DNA from: Acidimicrobiaceae bacterium
Lineage (GTDB): Bacteria > Actinomycetota > Acidimicrobiia > Acidimicrobiales > Bog-793
Assembly (NCBI GenBank): GCA_025463965.1
Contig: JAODBN010000395.1
Coordinates: forward strand, 1 to 11,492
Direction: 5' to 3'
Length of the DNA stretch: 11,492 nt
The notes under the pieces are model-generated. The model did not search any database and was not told the origin of the DNA. It saw only the letters and a program-made list of their open reading frames with translations. The position numbers and the translations under genes are program-made. Of the stretch, positions 5,661-11,492 are shown piece after piece (position 1 is the first letter of the stretch; each line of letters opens with the position of its first letter).

Positions 5661-6615
5661 CGGACACCTTCTCCTCGTAGAGGAGGCAGCGCACCTCGGT
5701 CCCCTCGACGACGACCACGGGGGGGTCGACGTCTTTGCACTGCGGCATCACCGCAGGGCAGCGGGGGTGGAATCTGCATCCGCTCGGCGGGTCGGCGAGG
5801 TTCGGGGGCGCACCGGGGATGCCTTCGAGTTGGACCCGCGGCCCGTAGATCGAGGGGAACGCCTCGAGGAGGCCCTTCGTGTAGGGGTGGAGGGGCTCTG
5901 CGAAGACTTGTCTCGTCTGGCCGAGCTCGACGAACTTGCCGGCGTACATGACGGCGAGTCGGTCGGAGAAGTTGCTCACGAGGGACATGTCGTGGGTGAC
6001 GAAGATGACCGCGAAGCCGAGTTCGCGCTGAAGCTCTTTGATCTGCACCATGAGCGAGCGTTGCGCGACGACGTCGAGTGCGGAAGTCGGCTCGTCCATG
6101 ACGATGAGCTCGGGCGAGAAGAGCAGCGCCATCGCGATCATCACCCGCTGTCGCATGCCACCGGAGAGCTGGTGCGGGAAGCTCTTGAGGTGGACGGGGT
6201 CGATCCTGACGAGCTTGAGCACCTCGCGCGAACGCTCCCGGATCTCGGCGCGGTCCCTCGTGCCGTGCGCTCGCATGACGTCCTCGTACTGGGCGGCGAT
6301 GCTCTTCACCGGGTTGAGCGCGTTCATCGCGCTCTGCATGACGACCGAGAAGTCGCGCCACCGAACGGCCCGCAGCTCCTTCGCGCTGAGCTGCACGAGG
6401 TTCTTCCCGGCGAAGGTGACCGTGCCGCCCGCAATCTCGGCGGGGGGCGAGAGGAGCTGGGCGATGCCGAACAACAGCGTCGACTTGCCGCATCCGGACT
6501 CGCCGACGATGCCGAGGAACTCGCCGGCGTGGTGGGTGAAGCTCACGCCGGCGACGGCGCGCGCCGGTCGACCGGCGTAGTAGTCGACGGAGAGGTCGGC
6601 GACGTCGAGGATCAT
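5650..6615 (-). CDS. ABC transporter ATPase, OppD/DppD type
   Basis: This 321-residue ATPase partners the OppF-like protein, and together they drive import through the two permeases. Walker A is GESGCGKST (38-46), the Q-loop is Q94, the signature is LSGGM (150-154), Walker B is IVMDE (171-175) and the H-loop is H208. All catalytic residues are present. The oligopeptide-type C-terminal region carries HPYTKGLL (243-250) and cysteines at 280, 286, 293 and 310, again fitting the iron-sulfur-bearing subgroup. The ATG overlaps the permease stop as ATGA, and its own stop lies 11 bases inside the next gene. The length is normal for OppD proteins. Nothing suggests decay. Confidence 0.95.
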   Translation of the reverse strand: MILDVADLSVDYYAGRPARAVAGVSFTHHAGEFLGIVGESGCGKSTLLFGIAQLLSPPAEIAGGTVTFAGKNLVQLSAKELRAVRWRDFSVVMQSAMNALNPVKSIAAQYEDVMRAHGTRDRAEIRERSREVLKLVRIDPVHLKSFPHQLSGGMRQRVMIAMALLFSPELIVMDEPTSALDVVAQRSLMVQIKELQRELGFAVIFVTHDMSLVSNFSDRLAVMYAGKFVELGQTRQVFAEPLHPYTKGLLEAFPSIYGPRVQLEGIPGAPPNLADPPSGCRFHPRCPAVMPQCKDVDPPVVVVEGTEVRCLLYEEKVSGVA

Positions 6616-7589
6616 CTCCGGCGCACCTTTCTCCTTGCCGGGCTGAGCGCCGGGTTGGAGATCTCGTCGAAGGCGTAGTTGAGAAGGGCAAATGCTCCGC
6701 CGAGAAGGGCGATGCCGAGACCCGGCGCGATCGCCCAGAGGGGGATGCCCGAGACGAGGGCCTCGTTGTTCTGGGCCCAGTAGAGCATCGTGCCCCAGCT
6801 CTCGGTGTTGACGTTGCCGATTCCGATGAACTGCAGGCCCGCCGCGGCAAGCACCGAGTAGACCGCGGCGCCCAGGAAATTGGCGACGATGAGCGAGGTC
6901 ATCGTCGGCAGGATCTCCGAGACGATGATCTTGAGGCGCCGCTCGCCGCGCAGTTGCGCGGCGACGAGAAAGTCGCGGTTCCTGAGCGAAAGCGCCTGGG
7001 CGCGCAGCTGGCGTGCACCGTAGGACCAGCCGGTGGCGACGAGCACCGCGATGATGATCGCCGTCCCTCCGTTCTTGGAGTATGCCGCGATGACGACGAC
7101 GAGCGGGAAGGCCGGGATGACGAGGAAGACGTCGGTGAACAGCGAGAGGACGCCGTCGGCGATGCCGCCGAGGTAGGCCGCCGAGACGCCGATGACGACC
7201 GAGAGGACGGTCGCGAGGATCCCGGCGATGACGGCGATGATCAGCGAGACCCTCGTGCCCCAGACGAACTGGGAGAAGATGTCCTGGCCGTACGAGGTCG
7301 TGCCGAACCAGTGTGCCGCCGACGGTCCGAGACCGGGCCCGAAGATCTCCGCGCTCGGGCTGTCGGGGGCGATCTGGCCCGGGAAGAGCGCGAGCACGAC
7401 GAGGATCATGAGGACGGCCAAACCGAAGACGGCCTTGCGACTCGAGCGGACGGTGCGGACAAAGGTGAAAAGCGCCCTCCCGCCGGAGCGACGCGCGGGC
7501 TCCCGGTCGAGGGGCAGGGTCGTCGTGCTGAGCGCCGGGACGCTCATCGCCACGCTCGCCCGGTGTCGTTCCGGCTCTTCACGAGACAC
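6612..7589 (-). CDS. ABC transporter permease, OppC/DppC type
   Basis: This is the second inner-membrane channel subunit of the Opp/Dpp-type importer, 325 residues. A cytoplasmic N-terminal stretch of about 50 residues precedes the first membrane helix (about 52-70). The typical extracytoplasmic signature HWFGTTSYGQDIFSQFVWGT (93-112) follows, then five further hydrophobic segments near 115-139, 146-170, 176-190, 230-252 and 283-305. The cytoplasmic coupling loop that docks on the ATPases reads AAQLRGERRLKIIVSEILP (210-228). The GTG at 7589 overlaps the preceding stop by 11 bases. A later in-frame ATG (residue 15, MSVPAL) is possible, but the overlap pattern shared with the ATPase pair favours the GTG. 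The tail is very basic (RRKVRRR). Confidence 0.93.
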   Translation of the reverse strand: MSREEPERHRASVAMSVPALSTTTLPLDREPARRSGGRALFTFVRTVRSSRKAVFGLAVLMILVVLALFPGQIAPDSPSAEIFGPGLGPSAAHWFGTTSYGQDIFSQFVWGTRVSLIIAVIAGILATVLSVVIGVSAAYLGGIADGVLSLFTDVFLVIPAFPLVVVIAAYSKNGGTAIIIAVLVATGWSYGARQLRAQALSLRNRDFLVAAQLRGERRLKIIVSEILPTMTSLIVANFLGAAVYSVLAAAGLQFIGIGNVNTESWGTMLYWAQNNEALVSGIPLWAIAPGLGIALLGGAFALLNYAFDEISNPALSPARRKVRRR

Positions 7590-8562
7590 CTCGCGTGCGC
7601 GGGTCGAGGACGAGGGTCACCGCGTCGACGATGAGGACCGCGACGAGCACGGCGACGGTAATGAGGAGGAACAGCGTCTGCATCAAGGGGTAGTCCTCGT
7701 TGAGGACCGCCTGGAGAAGCATGTACCCGACGCCGGGATAGGAGAAGACGTACTCGACGAGGATCGCGCCGCTCACGACGAAGCCGAGCGACATCCCGAA
7801 TCCGGTCAGGTTCGGCAAGATCGCATTGCGTCCTGCGTAGTCGAGCATGATCCGCCAGGGCGAAAGCCCCTTCGCCCGAGCCATGCGGATGTAGTCCTCC
7901 GAGAGCGTCGAGATCATGTTGTTCCGCATCGTGAGGATCCACCCGCCGATGGACGTGACGATGATCGTGGCCCCGGGGAGCACGGCGTGGGAGAGCACGT
8001 CACCGATGAAAGACCAGGACAGGCTGGGCGAGACACCGTTCACATAGCCGAAGCCCTGGGGCAGCCAGTTGAGCTTGATGGCGAACACGAGGATCCCGAT
8101 CAGCCCGACGAAGAAGTAGGGGAAGGCCGACAAGATGATGAAGACGGGGGGCAGGACGCTGTCGAAGCGACCCCCGCGATGCCATGCGGCGAAGATGCCG
8201 ATCAGAGTGCCCACGATGAAGGCGAAGACCGTCGTCACCCCGACGAGCCCGAGCGTCCAGGGCAAGGCGCCGAACACGACGCTGGCGACCGTTGTCGGGA
8301 AGAACGTGAGCGACTTGCCGAAATGACCGGTGAAGCTGTTCCCGAGATAGCTGAAGTACTGCGGGACGAGCCCGGAGTGCGTGTTCACCCCGAACGCGAC
8401 TTCCATCGAGTGGAGCGCAGCACCCGAGAGCCTGCCGTGGAACCTCGCCATCATGGCGATGGCGGGGTTCCCCGGCATGAGTCTCGGGAGGAAGAAGTTG
8501 ATCGTCATCGCCGCCCAGAGCGTGACGACGAAGAACCCCAGCCTCTTCAGGATGTACTGCAC
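7579..8562 (-). CDS. ABC transporter permease, OppB/DppB type
   Basis: This 327-residue permease forms the substrate channel with the OppC-like subunit. It has a family-typical N-terminus (MQYILKRLGFFVVTLWAAM) and about six membrane helices near 8-27, 100-125, 137-162, 192-212, 250-275 and 298-320. The large first periplasmic loop holds RLMPGNPAIAM and GHFGKSL, both normal for OppB. The coupling loop DYIRMARAKGLSPWRIMLDY (223-242) contains the conserved EAA-like region. The GTG at 8562 gives the standard start. It lies 68 bases after the binding-protein stop, across a hairpin, and its own stop overlaps the next permease gene. Confidence 0.95.
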   Translation of the reverse strand: MQYILKRLGFFVVTLWAAMTINFFLPRLMPGNPAIAMMARFHGRLSGAALHSMEVAFGVNTHSGLVPQYFSYLGNSFTGHFGKSLTFFPTTVASVVFGALPWTLGLVGVTTVFAFIVGTLIGIFAAWHRGGRFDSVLPPVFIILSAFPYFFVGLIGILVFAIKLNWLPQGFGYVNGVSPSLSWSFIGDVLSHAVLPGATIIVTSIGGWILTMRNNMISTLSEDYIRMARAKGLSPWRIMLDYAGRNAILPNLTGFGMSLGFVVSGAILVEYVFSYPGVGYMLLQAVLNEDYPLMQTLFLLITVAVLVAVLIVDAVTLVLDPRTRGVS

Positions 8563-8580
8563 CGGACGAGCAGCCTAGGT

Positions 8581-8600
8581 AGGCGCGAGCTCAGGCGCCT
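8581..8600 (-). promoter_or_regulatory. intercistronic hairpin between binding protein and permease genes
   Basis: On the minus strand AGGCGC-CTGAGCTC-GCGCCT forms a six-pair stem with an eight-base loop. It sits between the binding-protein gene and the permease genes. Hairpins at this position often stabilise the upstream message so that binding protein is made in excess. That is known for other solute transporters and inferred here. Confidence 0.4.
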
Positions 8601-8630
8601 CGCGCATGGAGGCATTCTCCACGTCTACGC

Positions 8631-10316
8631 TCACTTCGCGTGGAGGTGCAGGAGGATGTACCCCCAGTCGGGGTAGACCTGCGGGAACGGCTGGGCGTAC
8701 GGGTTGCTCGGGGTGGGCCAGCCGGTGTATTGCGCCGTCGAGTACTCGTCCCAGTCCGCCTGCTCGGTGACCGGGATGACCGGCACGTCGGTGAGCATCA
8801 CCTGCTGGAGCTTGTTCAGGATCGACTGCTGCTGCGCCGTGCTGGCGCTTGTGGCGTAGCTGTTGATCAAGGCGTCGGTCTTCGGGTTGGAGTACCGCTC
8901 CCAGTCAGTCGGTGCAGCCTTGCCGACGGGTGCCGAACCGGGGCTATAGAGCCACTGGCGGAACTCGTAGTACGGACTCGGACCGCCGGCCTCGTAGCCG
9001 TAGGCGAGCTGGTAGTTCCCGTCGTAGAGCTTGGCGGAGTAGTCGGTGCCGGCGAGGTTGTCGACGGTGAGCTTGATGCCGACGGCCTGCAGCTCCTGAG
9101 AGACGACCTGGAGGGCGGCCACCCAGTCGGTGTAGGCGCTCTGGTTGATGATGGAGAAGGAGAGCGGCTTTCCCTGGGCCGTCTGAAAGATCCCGTTCGA
9201 TCCCTTCTTGAATCCCGCCTTCTCAAGGATCGAGATGGCCTTCGACGGGTTGTAGCTGTAGCCCGAGGCCTTGAGGGCCGCCGAGTCGAGCCACGACGAG
9301 AAGGTCGGGGTGACGATGCCGGCCTGGTTGCCAGGGTGCTCGTAGCCGTACTCACCGATCTGGGCCACCCGTGACCGGTCGATGGCGTAGGCCAGGGCCT
9401 TGCGGACCGCGACGTTCTTCAGGATCGGGTCGGTCTCGTTGACGAACACCGAGACGTTGACGACCGGCGGGAACCAGTAATGGTTGGACGACGACTTGGA
9501 GAGGTACTCGGTCTTCAGGTTCGGGATGAACTGGCCGCCCCACTGCGCCCCGCCCGAGGAGAGAAGGGTGTTCGCCGGGGGGTTCGAGGTGAATGCCGGA
9601 TACTCGACCTTGGCGATCGTCGGCTCGTTCGGCTGCCAGTAGTGGTGGTTCGCCTGGTAGCTCACGTTCTGCGATGTGCAGTTTCCGATCGTGTAGGCAC
9701 CGGTGCCGACCGGGTTCGCGTCCTTGTACCGCAGCGGGTTCGCGACCTTGGACCAGATGTGCTCCGGGACGATACCGACCTGGTCGGCGATGTAGAAGAA
9801 GTACGGCACCGCGGCGGTCTTGAAGTTGAAGGCGACCTGGTCCCCCTTCTGGGCGACGCTCGAGAGCACCGACCAGACGCTGTTCATGTCAAGGCCCGGG
9901 TTCTTCTTCAAAAGCGAGAACGTGTAGGCGACGTCGGCCGCACTGAAGGGCGTGCCGTCGCTCCACTTCACGCCCTTGCGGATCGTGAAGGTGAGCGTCT
10001 TGTTCCCGTTGCTCCAGGCATAGGAGGTTGCCAAAACGGGCGTCACCTTGGCGTTGTTCAAGGTGTCGACGAGGTCGAGCGTCTCGTAGACGGGCCCGAC
10101 GGCGAGAAACGCAGACGACGGGTTGAACGGGCTGAAGCCGCAGGTCCAGAGGAACTCGGCGTTCGAGATCGTGAGCGTGCCCTTCGGCGTGACCCGATGG
10201 ACCGCAGCCGGCGCCGCCGAACGTGCCGCCCCGCTCGTGCTCGCTGTCGTCGCCACACCCGCGACGGCTGCGCCCAGCGTGAGCAGCGACATCACCGCGT
10301 TGCGCTTTCTCATCAT
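8631..10316 (-). CDS. family 5 extracellular solute-binding protein
   Basis: This 561-residue receptor captures the ligand outside the membrane and delivers it to the permeases. Residues 1-33 are a signal peptide (basic MMRKRN, then a hydrophobic stretch). The family-5 hallmarks follow: KTLTFTIRKGVKWSDGTPFS with AADVAYTFSLL, then ANPVGTGAYTIG, then VRKALAYAIDRSRVAQIGEY. The segments WGGQFIPNLKTEYLS and NHYWFPPVVNVSVFVNETDP resemble the subgroup that binds sugars such as cello-oligosaccharides in thermophiles more than peptide binders; this is recall, not a search. No lipobox cysteine is present, which is unusual for a Gram-positive receptor. The ATG at 10316 is supported by GAGGGGGA (10319-10326), two bases upstream. 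A gene for a dehydrogenase precedes it by 82 bases. Confidence 0.95.
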   Translation of the reverse strand: MMRKRNAVMSLLTLGAAVAGVATTASTSGAARSAAPAAVHRVTPKGTLTISNAEFLWTCGFSPFNPSSAFLAVGPVYETLDLVDTLNNAKVTPVLATSYAWSNGNKTLTFTIRKGVKWSDGTPFSAADVAYTFSLLKKNPGLDMNSVWSVLSSVAQKGDQVAFNFKTAAVPYFFYIADQVGIVPEHIWSKVANPLRYKDANPVGTGAYTIGNCTSQNVSYQANHHYWQPNEPTIAKVEYPAFTSNPPANTLLSSGGAQWGGQFIPNLKTEYLSKSSSNHYWFPPVVNVSVFVNETDPILKNVAVRKALAYAIDRSRVAQIGEYGYEHPGNQAGIVTPTFSSWLDSAALKASGYSYNPSKAISILEKAGFKKGSNGIFQTAQGKPLSFSIINQSAYTDWVAALQVVSQELQAVGIKLTVDNLAGTDYSAKLYDGNYQLAYGYEAGGPSPYYEFRQWLYSPGSAPVGKAAPTDWERYSNPKTDALINSYATSASTAQQQSILNKLQQVMLTDVPVIPVTEQADWDEYSTAQYTGWPTPSNPYAQPFPQVYPDWGYILLHLHAK

Positions 10317-10398
10317 GCTCCCCCTCGTTACCGATTGATCAGATGAACGTCAGCTGCGACTGCCTCCGAGCGCGAGATCGCGCACGACTACGTGACCC
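10317..10398 (-). promoter_or_regulatory. spacer before binding-protein gene with hairpin and TGATCA site
   Basis: The spacer has a strong ribosome binding site (10319-10326), a TGATCA palindrome at 10336-10341 and a GC hairpin at 10370-10383 (GCGCG, loop AGAT, CGCGC). The hairpin could attenuate read-through from the dehydrogenase gene. CTGATCA also occurs upstream of that gene, so it may be a shared operator. I see no clear -35/-10 pair. Confidence 0.3.
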
Positions 10399-11211
10399 TC
10401 ACACCACCACCGGATCGGTCTTGAACGGCAGCCCGCCGCTCACGATGAGGTGCGAGCCGGTGATGTGCTCCGCAAGCGGAGAGCAGAGGAAGGCGATGGT
10501 GCCCGCGATGTCCCGGGGCCCCTCGAACTTGCCGAGGATGAGGCGGCGCCGATACTCCTCCTTCACCTCGGCCGGGTCGAGGTTGCGGCGCTGTCCCTCC
10601 TGCTGCCACTCGAGCTCCATCATCTCGGTCGCCACGTCGCCGGGCCCCACCGCGTTCACGTTCACGTAGGGCGCGAACTCTTGTGCCGCGACCTGGGTGA
10701 GCCCAACGATGGCGAACTTCGCCGCGCAGTACGGCCCGAAGTACTTCGTCGTGGTGTTCATCTGCGCGACGTAGGAGCCGAGGTTCACGATGCGCCCGAA
10801 GTGCCGCTCGATCATCTGCGGGGCGAGCGCCCGCATCAGGAGAAACGTGCCCTTCGCCATGATGTCGAGGTGACTGTCCCAGTCCTCTTCGCCGCATTCG
10901 AGGATCGGCCGGTAGCGCGAGATGCCGGCGTTGTTTACGAGAAGGTCGACGGCCTCGTACTCGGCGAGGGCCTGCTCGACCAGCCGATCAACGCCAGCGG
11001 CGGAAGAGACATCGGCCGCGACGGCGATCGCCGCGCCACCGACCTCGACGATCTCTGCGGCCGTCTTCTGCGCGGTGTCCTCGGCGAGGTCGTTCACGAC
11101 GACGGCTGCACCGCACTCGGCGAGCAGCTGCGCACTCGCTCGCCCGATCCCCCGGCCTGCGCCGGTGACGAGGGCGATCCTCCCACTCAGGTCGAACGGC
11201 CCCGCCTTCAC
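10399..11211 (-). CDS. short-chain dehydrogenase/reductase (SDR)
   Basis: This is a cytoplasmic NAD(P)-dependent oxidoreductase of 270 residues, the classical SDR length. The cofactor glycine motif is TGAGRGIG (16-23). An Asp at residue 41, at the end of the second strand (VVVND), favours NAD over NADP. NNAG is at 93-96, the catalytic Ser at 146 (VNLGSYV), and Tyr161 and Lys165 form the YCAAK motif. The fourth tetrad residue, normally Asn in a DVNxKGTF context, is Met118 here (DIMAKGTF). The C-terminus has the usual ITGSHLIVSGGL. The GTG at 11211 has GGAG ten bases upstream. With a DeoR-type regulator before it and a solute importer after it, oxidation of an imported sugar, polyol or derivative is plausible; the substrate cannot be read from sequence. 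Confidence 0.93.
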   Translation of the reverse strand: MKAGPFDLSGRIALVTGAGRGIGRASAQLLAECGAAVVVNDLAEDTAQKTAAEIVEVGGAAIAVAADVSSAAGVDRLVEQALAEYEAVDLLVNNAGISRYRPILECGEEDWDSHLDIMAKGTFLLMRALAPQMIERHFGRIVNLGSYVAQMNTTTKYFGPYCAAKFAIVGLTQVAAQEFAPYVNVNAVGPGDVATEMMELEWQQEGQRRNLDPAEVKEEYRRRLILGKFEGPRDIAGTIAFLCSPLAEHITGSHLIVSGGLPFKTDPVVV

Positions 11212-11351
11212 CGCCGAGACGCTCCGAACCCGCGCTGTGGCGAGGCGATCCGCTGATCAGCTGGCCACGGCCCCGTGGCCGGCTGCACGTTTTCGCTCAC
11301 TAGCACGCAGATACGTCTAGCACCGGGCGCGACGTGGTGCAATACAGCGGG
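11212..11351 (-). promoter_or_regulatory. upstream region of the SDR-transporter operon
   Basis: This 140-base region lies between the regulator stop and the dehydrogenase start. It contains the perfect palindrome GCTGATCAGC (11252-11261), an eight-pair hairpin GGCCACGG/CCGTGGCC (11263-11270 and 11273-11280), and a direct repeat CTAGCAC (11300-11306 and 11317-11323) with a 17-base pitch. A weak minus-strand promoter candidate is TTGCAC (11337-11342), 17 bases, TAGACG (11314-11319); one CTAGCAC copy overlaps its -10. The hairpin, placed downstream of that promoter, could act in the leader RNA. A DeoR operator here is inference. Confidence 0.35.
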
Positions 11352-11492
11352 CTAGGCCGAGAACTCTTCCTTGGGGCGGGCGTTGGCGGGGATCGGGACG
11401 CAGACGAGCCGCTCGCCGTAGGCGTCTCGGACCCGCGCCGCAAGCCCCGAGTCGGTGACGAGGCAGTCGAAGGCGTCGAGGCCGACGACGCT
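11352..11492 (-). CDS. DeoR/GlpR-family transcriptional regulator, C-terminus only
   Basis: Forty-six residues and a TAG (11352-11354) are visible; the rest lies beyond the window. The segment GLDAFDCLVTDSGLAARVRD fits the end of the DeoR sensor domain, where members typically read FDxLITDxGL after the sugar-phosphate isomerase-like fold. Such repressors have an N-terminal winged helix and respond to phosphorylated sugars or related metabolites. The end, PANARPKEEFSA, is not distinctive. It is co-oriented with the dehydrogenase and transporter genes 140 bases downstream and probably controls them. The short visible length keeps the family call moderate. Confidence 0.6.
   Translation of the reverse strand, partial: SVVGLDAFDCLVTDSGLAARVRDAYGERLVCVPIPANARPKEEFSA

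Noticed and set aside
5449..6678. Plus-strand open frame of 409 codons over the ATPase genes
   Set aside because: It is antisense to a clear OppD-type ATPase and has low-complexity charged composition.
7192..8676. Long plus-strand open frame of 494 codons over the permease genes
   Set aside because: Its Asp/Glu/Arg-rich, repetitive composition is typical of an antisense shadow in GC-rich DNA, and it opposes two well-recognised permease genes.
1..11492. CRISPR array or riboswitch
   Set aside because: No regularly spaced repeats of CRISPR length and no recognisable riboswitch core were seen on either strand.

Overview
The window is GC-rich DNA with many GTG starts, tightly overlapping genes and protein families typical of Actinomycetota. 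An acidimicrobial or similar high-GC actinobacterium is a reasonable guess, but no single gene proves it. It has two contrasting halves.

The left part (1 to about 4.4 kb) looks like worn accessory DNA. From left to right it holds: a possible broken C-terminus of an HU-type DNA-binding protein at the window edge; a secreted Ig-like protein with a 14-threonine linker; a 262-residue uncharacterised protein on the minus strand with a conspicuous DPDNG motif; a 131-residue hypothetical protein divergent from it; the C-terminal half of a large serine recombinase whose catalytic domain is missing; and an IS481-family insertion sequence whose transposase is broken by three apparent single-base losses. 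The IS is bracketed by a 15-base direct repeat. Its right copy is the acceptor end of a truncated tRNA-Leu(GAG) that keeps only the part from the anticodon loop to the 3' end. A tRNA cut at its anticodon loop, followed by a cluster of GTCC/GGAC motifs, is what a tyrosine-integrase attachment site looks like. This region is therefore read as the edge of an integrated element that later took an IS hit.

The right part (about 4.6 to 11.5 kb) is an intact catabolic locus, all on the minus strand. Transcribed from right to left it encodes the C-terminus of a DeoR-type repressor (cut by the window edge), a short-chain dehydrogenase/reductase, a family 5 extracellular solute-binding protein, two permeases and two ATPases in the usual Opp/Dpp order (binding protein, B, C, D, F). 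Start-stop overlaps of 11, 4 and 11 bases couple the four transporter core genes. The DeoR regulator, the dehydrogenase and the character of the binding protein point to import of a carbohydrate or sugar-derived ligand more than of peptides; this is inference.

No wholly new system is evident. The most notable points are the reconstructable tRNA/recombinase/IS junction, the consistent pattern of one-base losses confined to the left half, the uncharacterised DPDNG protein, and a dehydrogenase whose catalytic tetrad appears to lack its asparagine.
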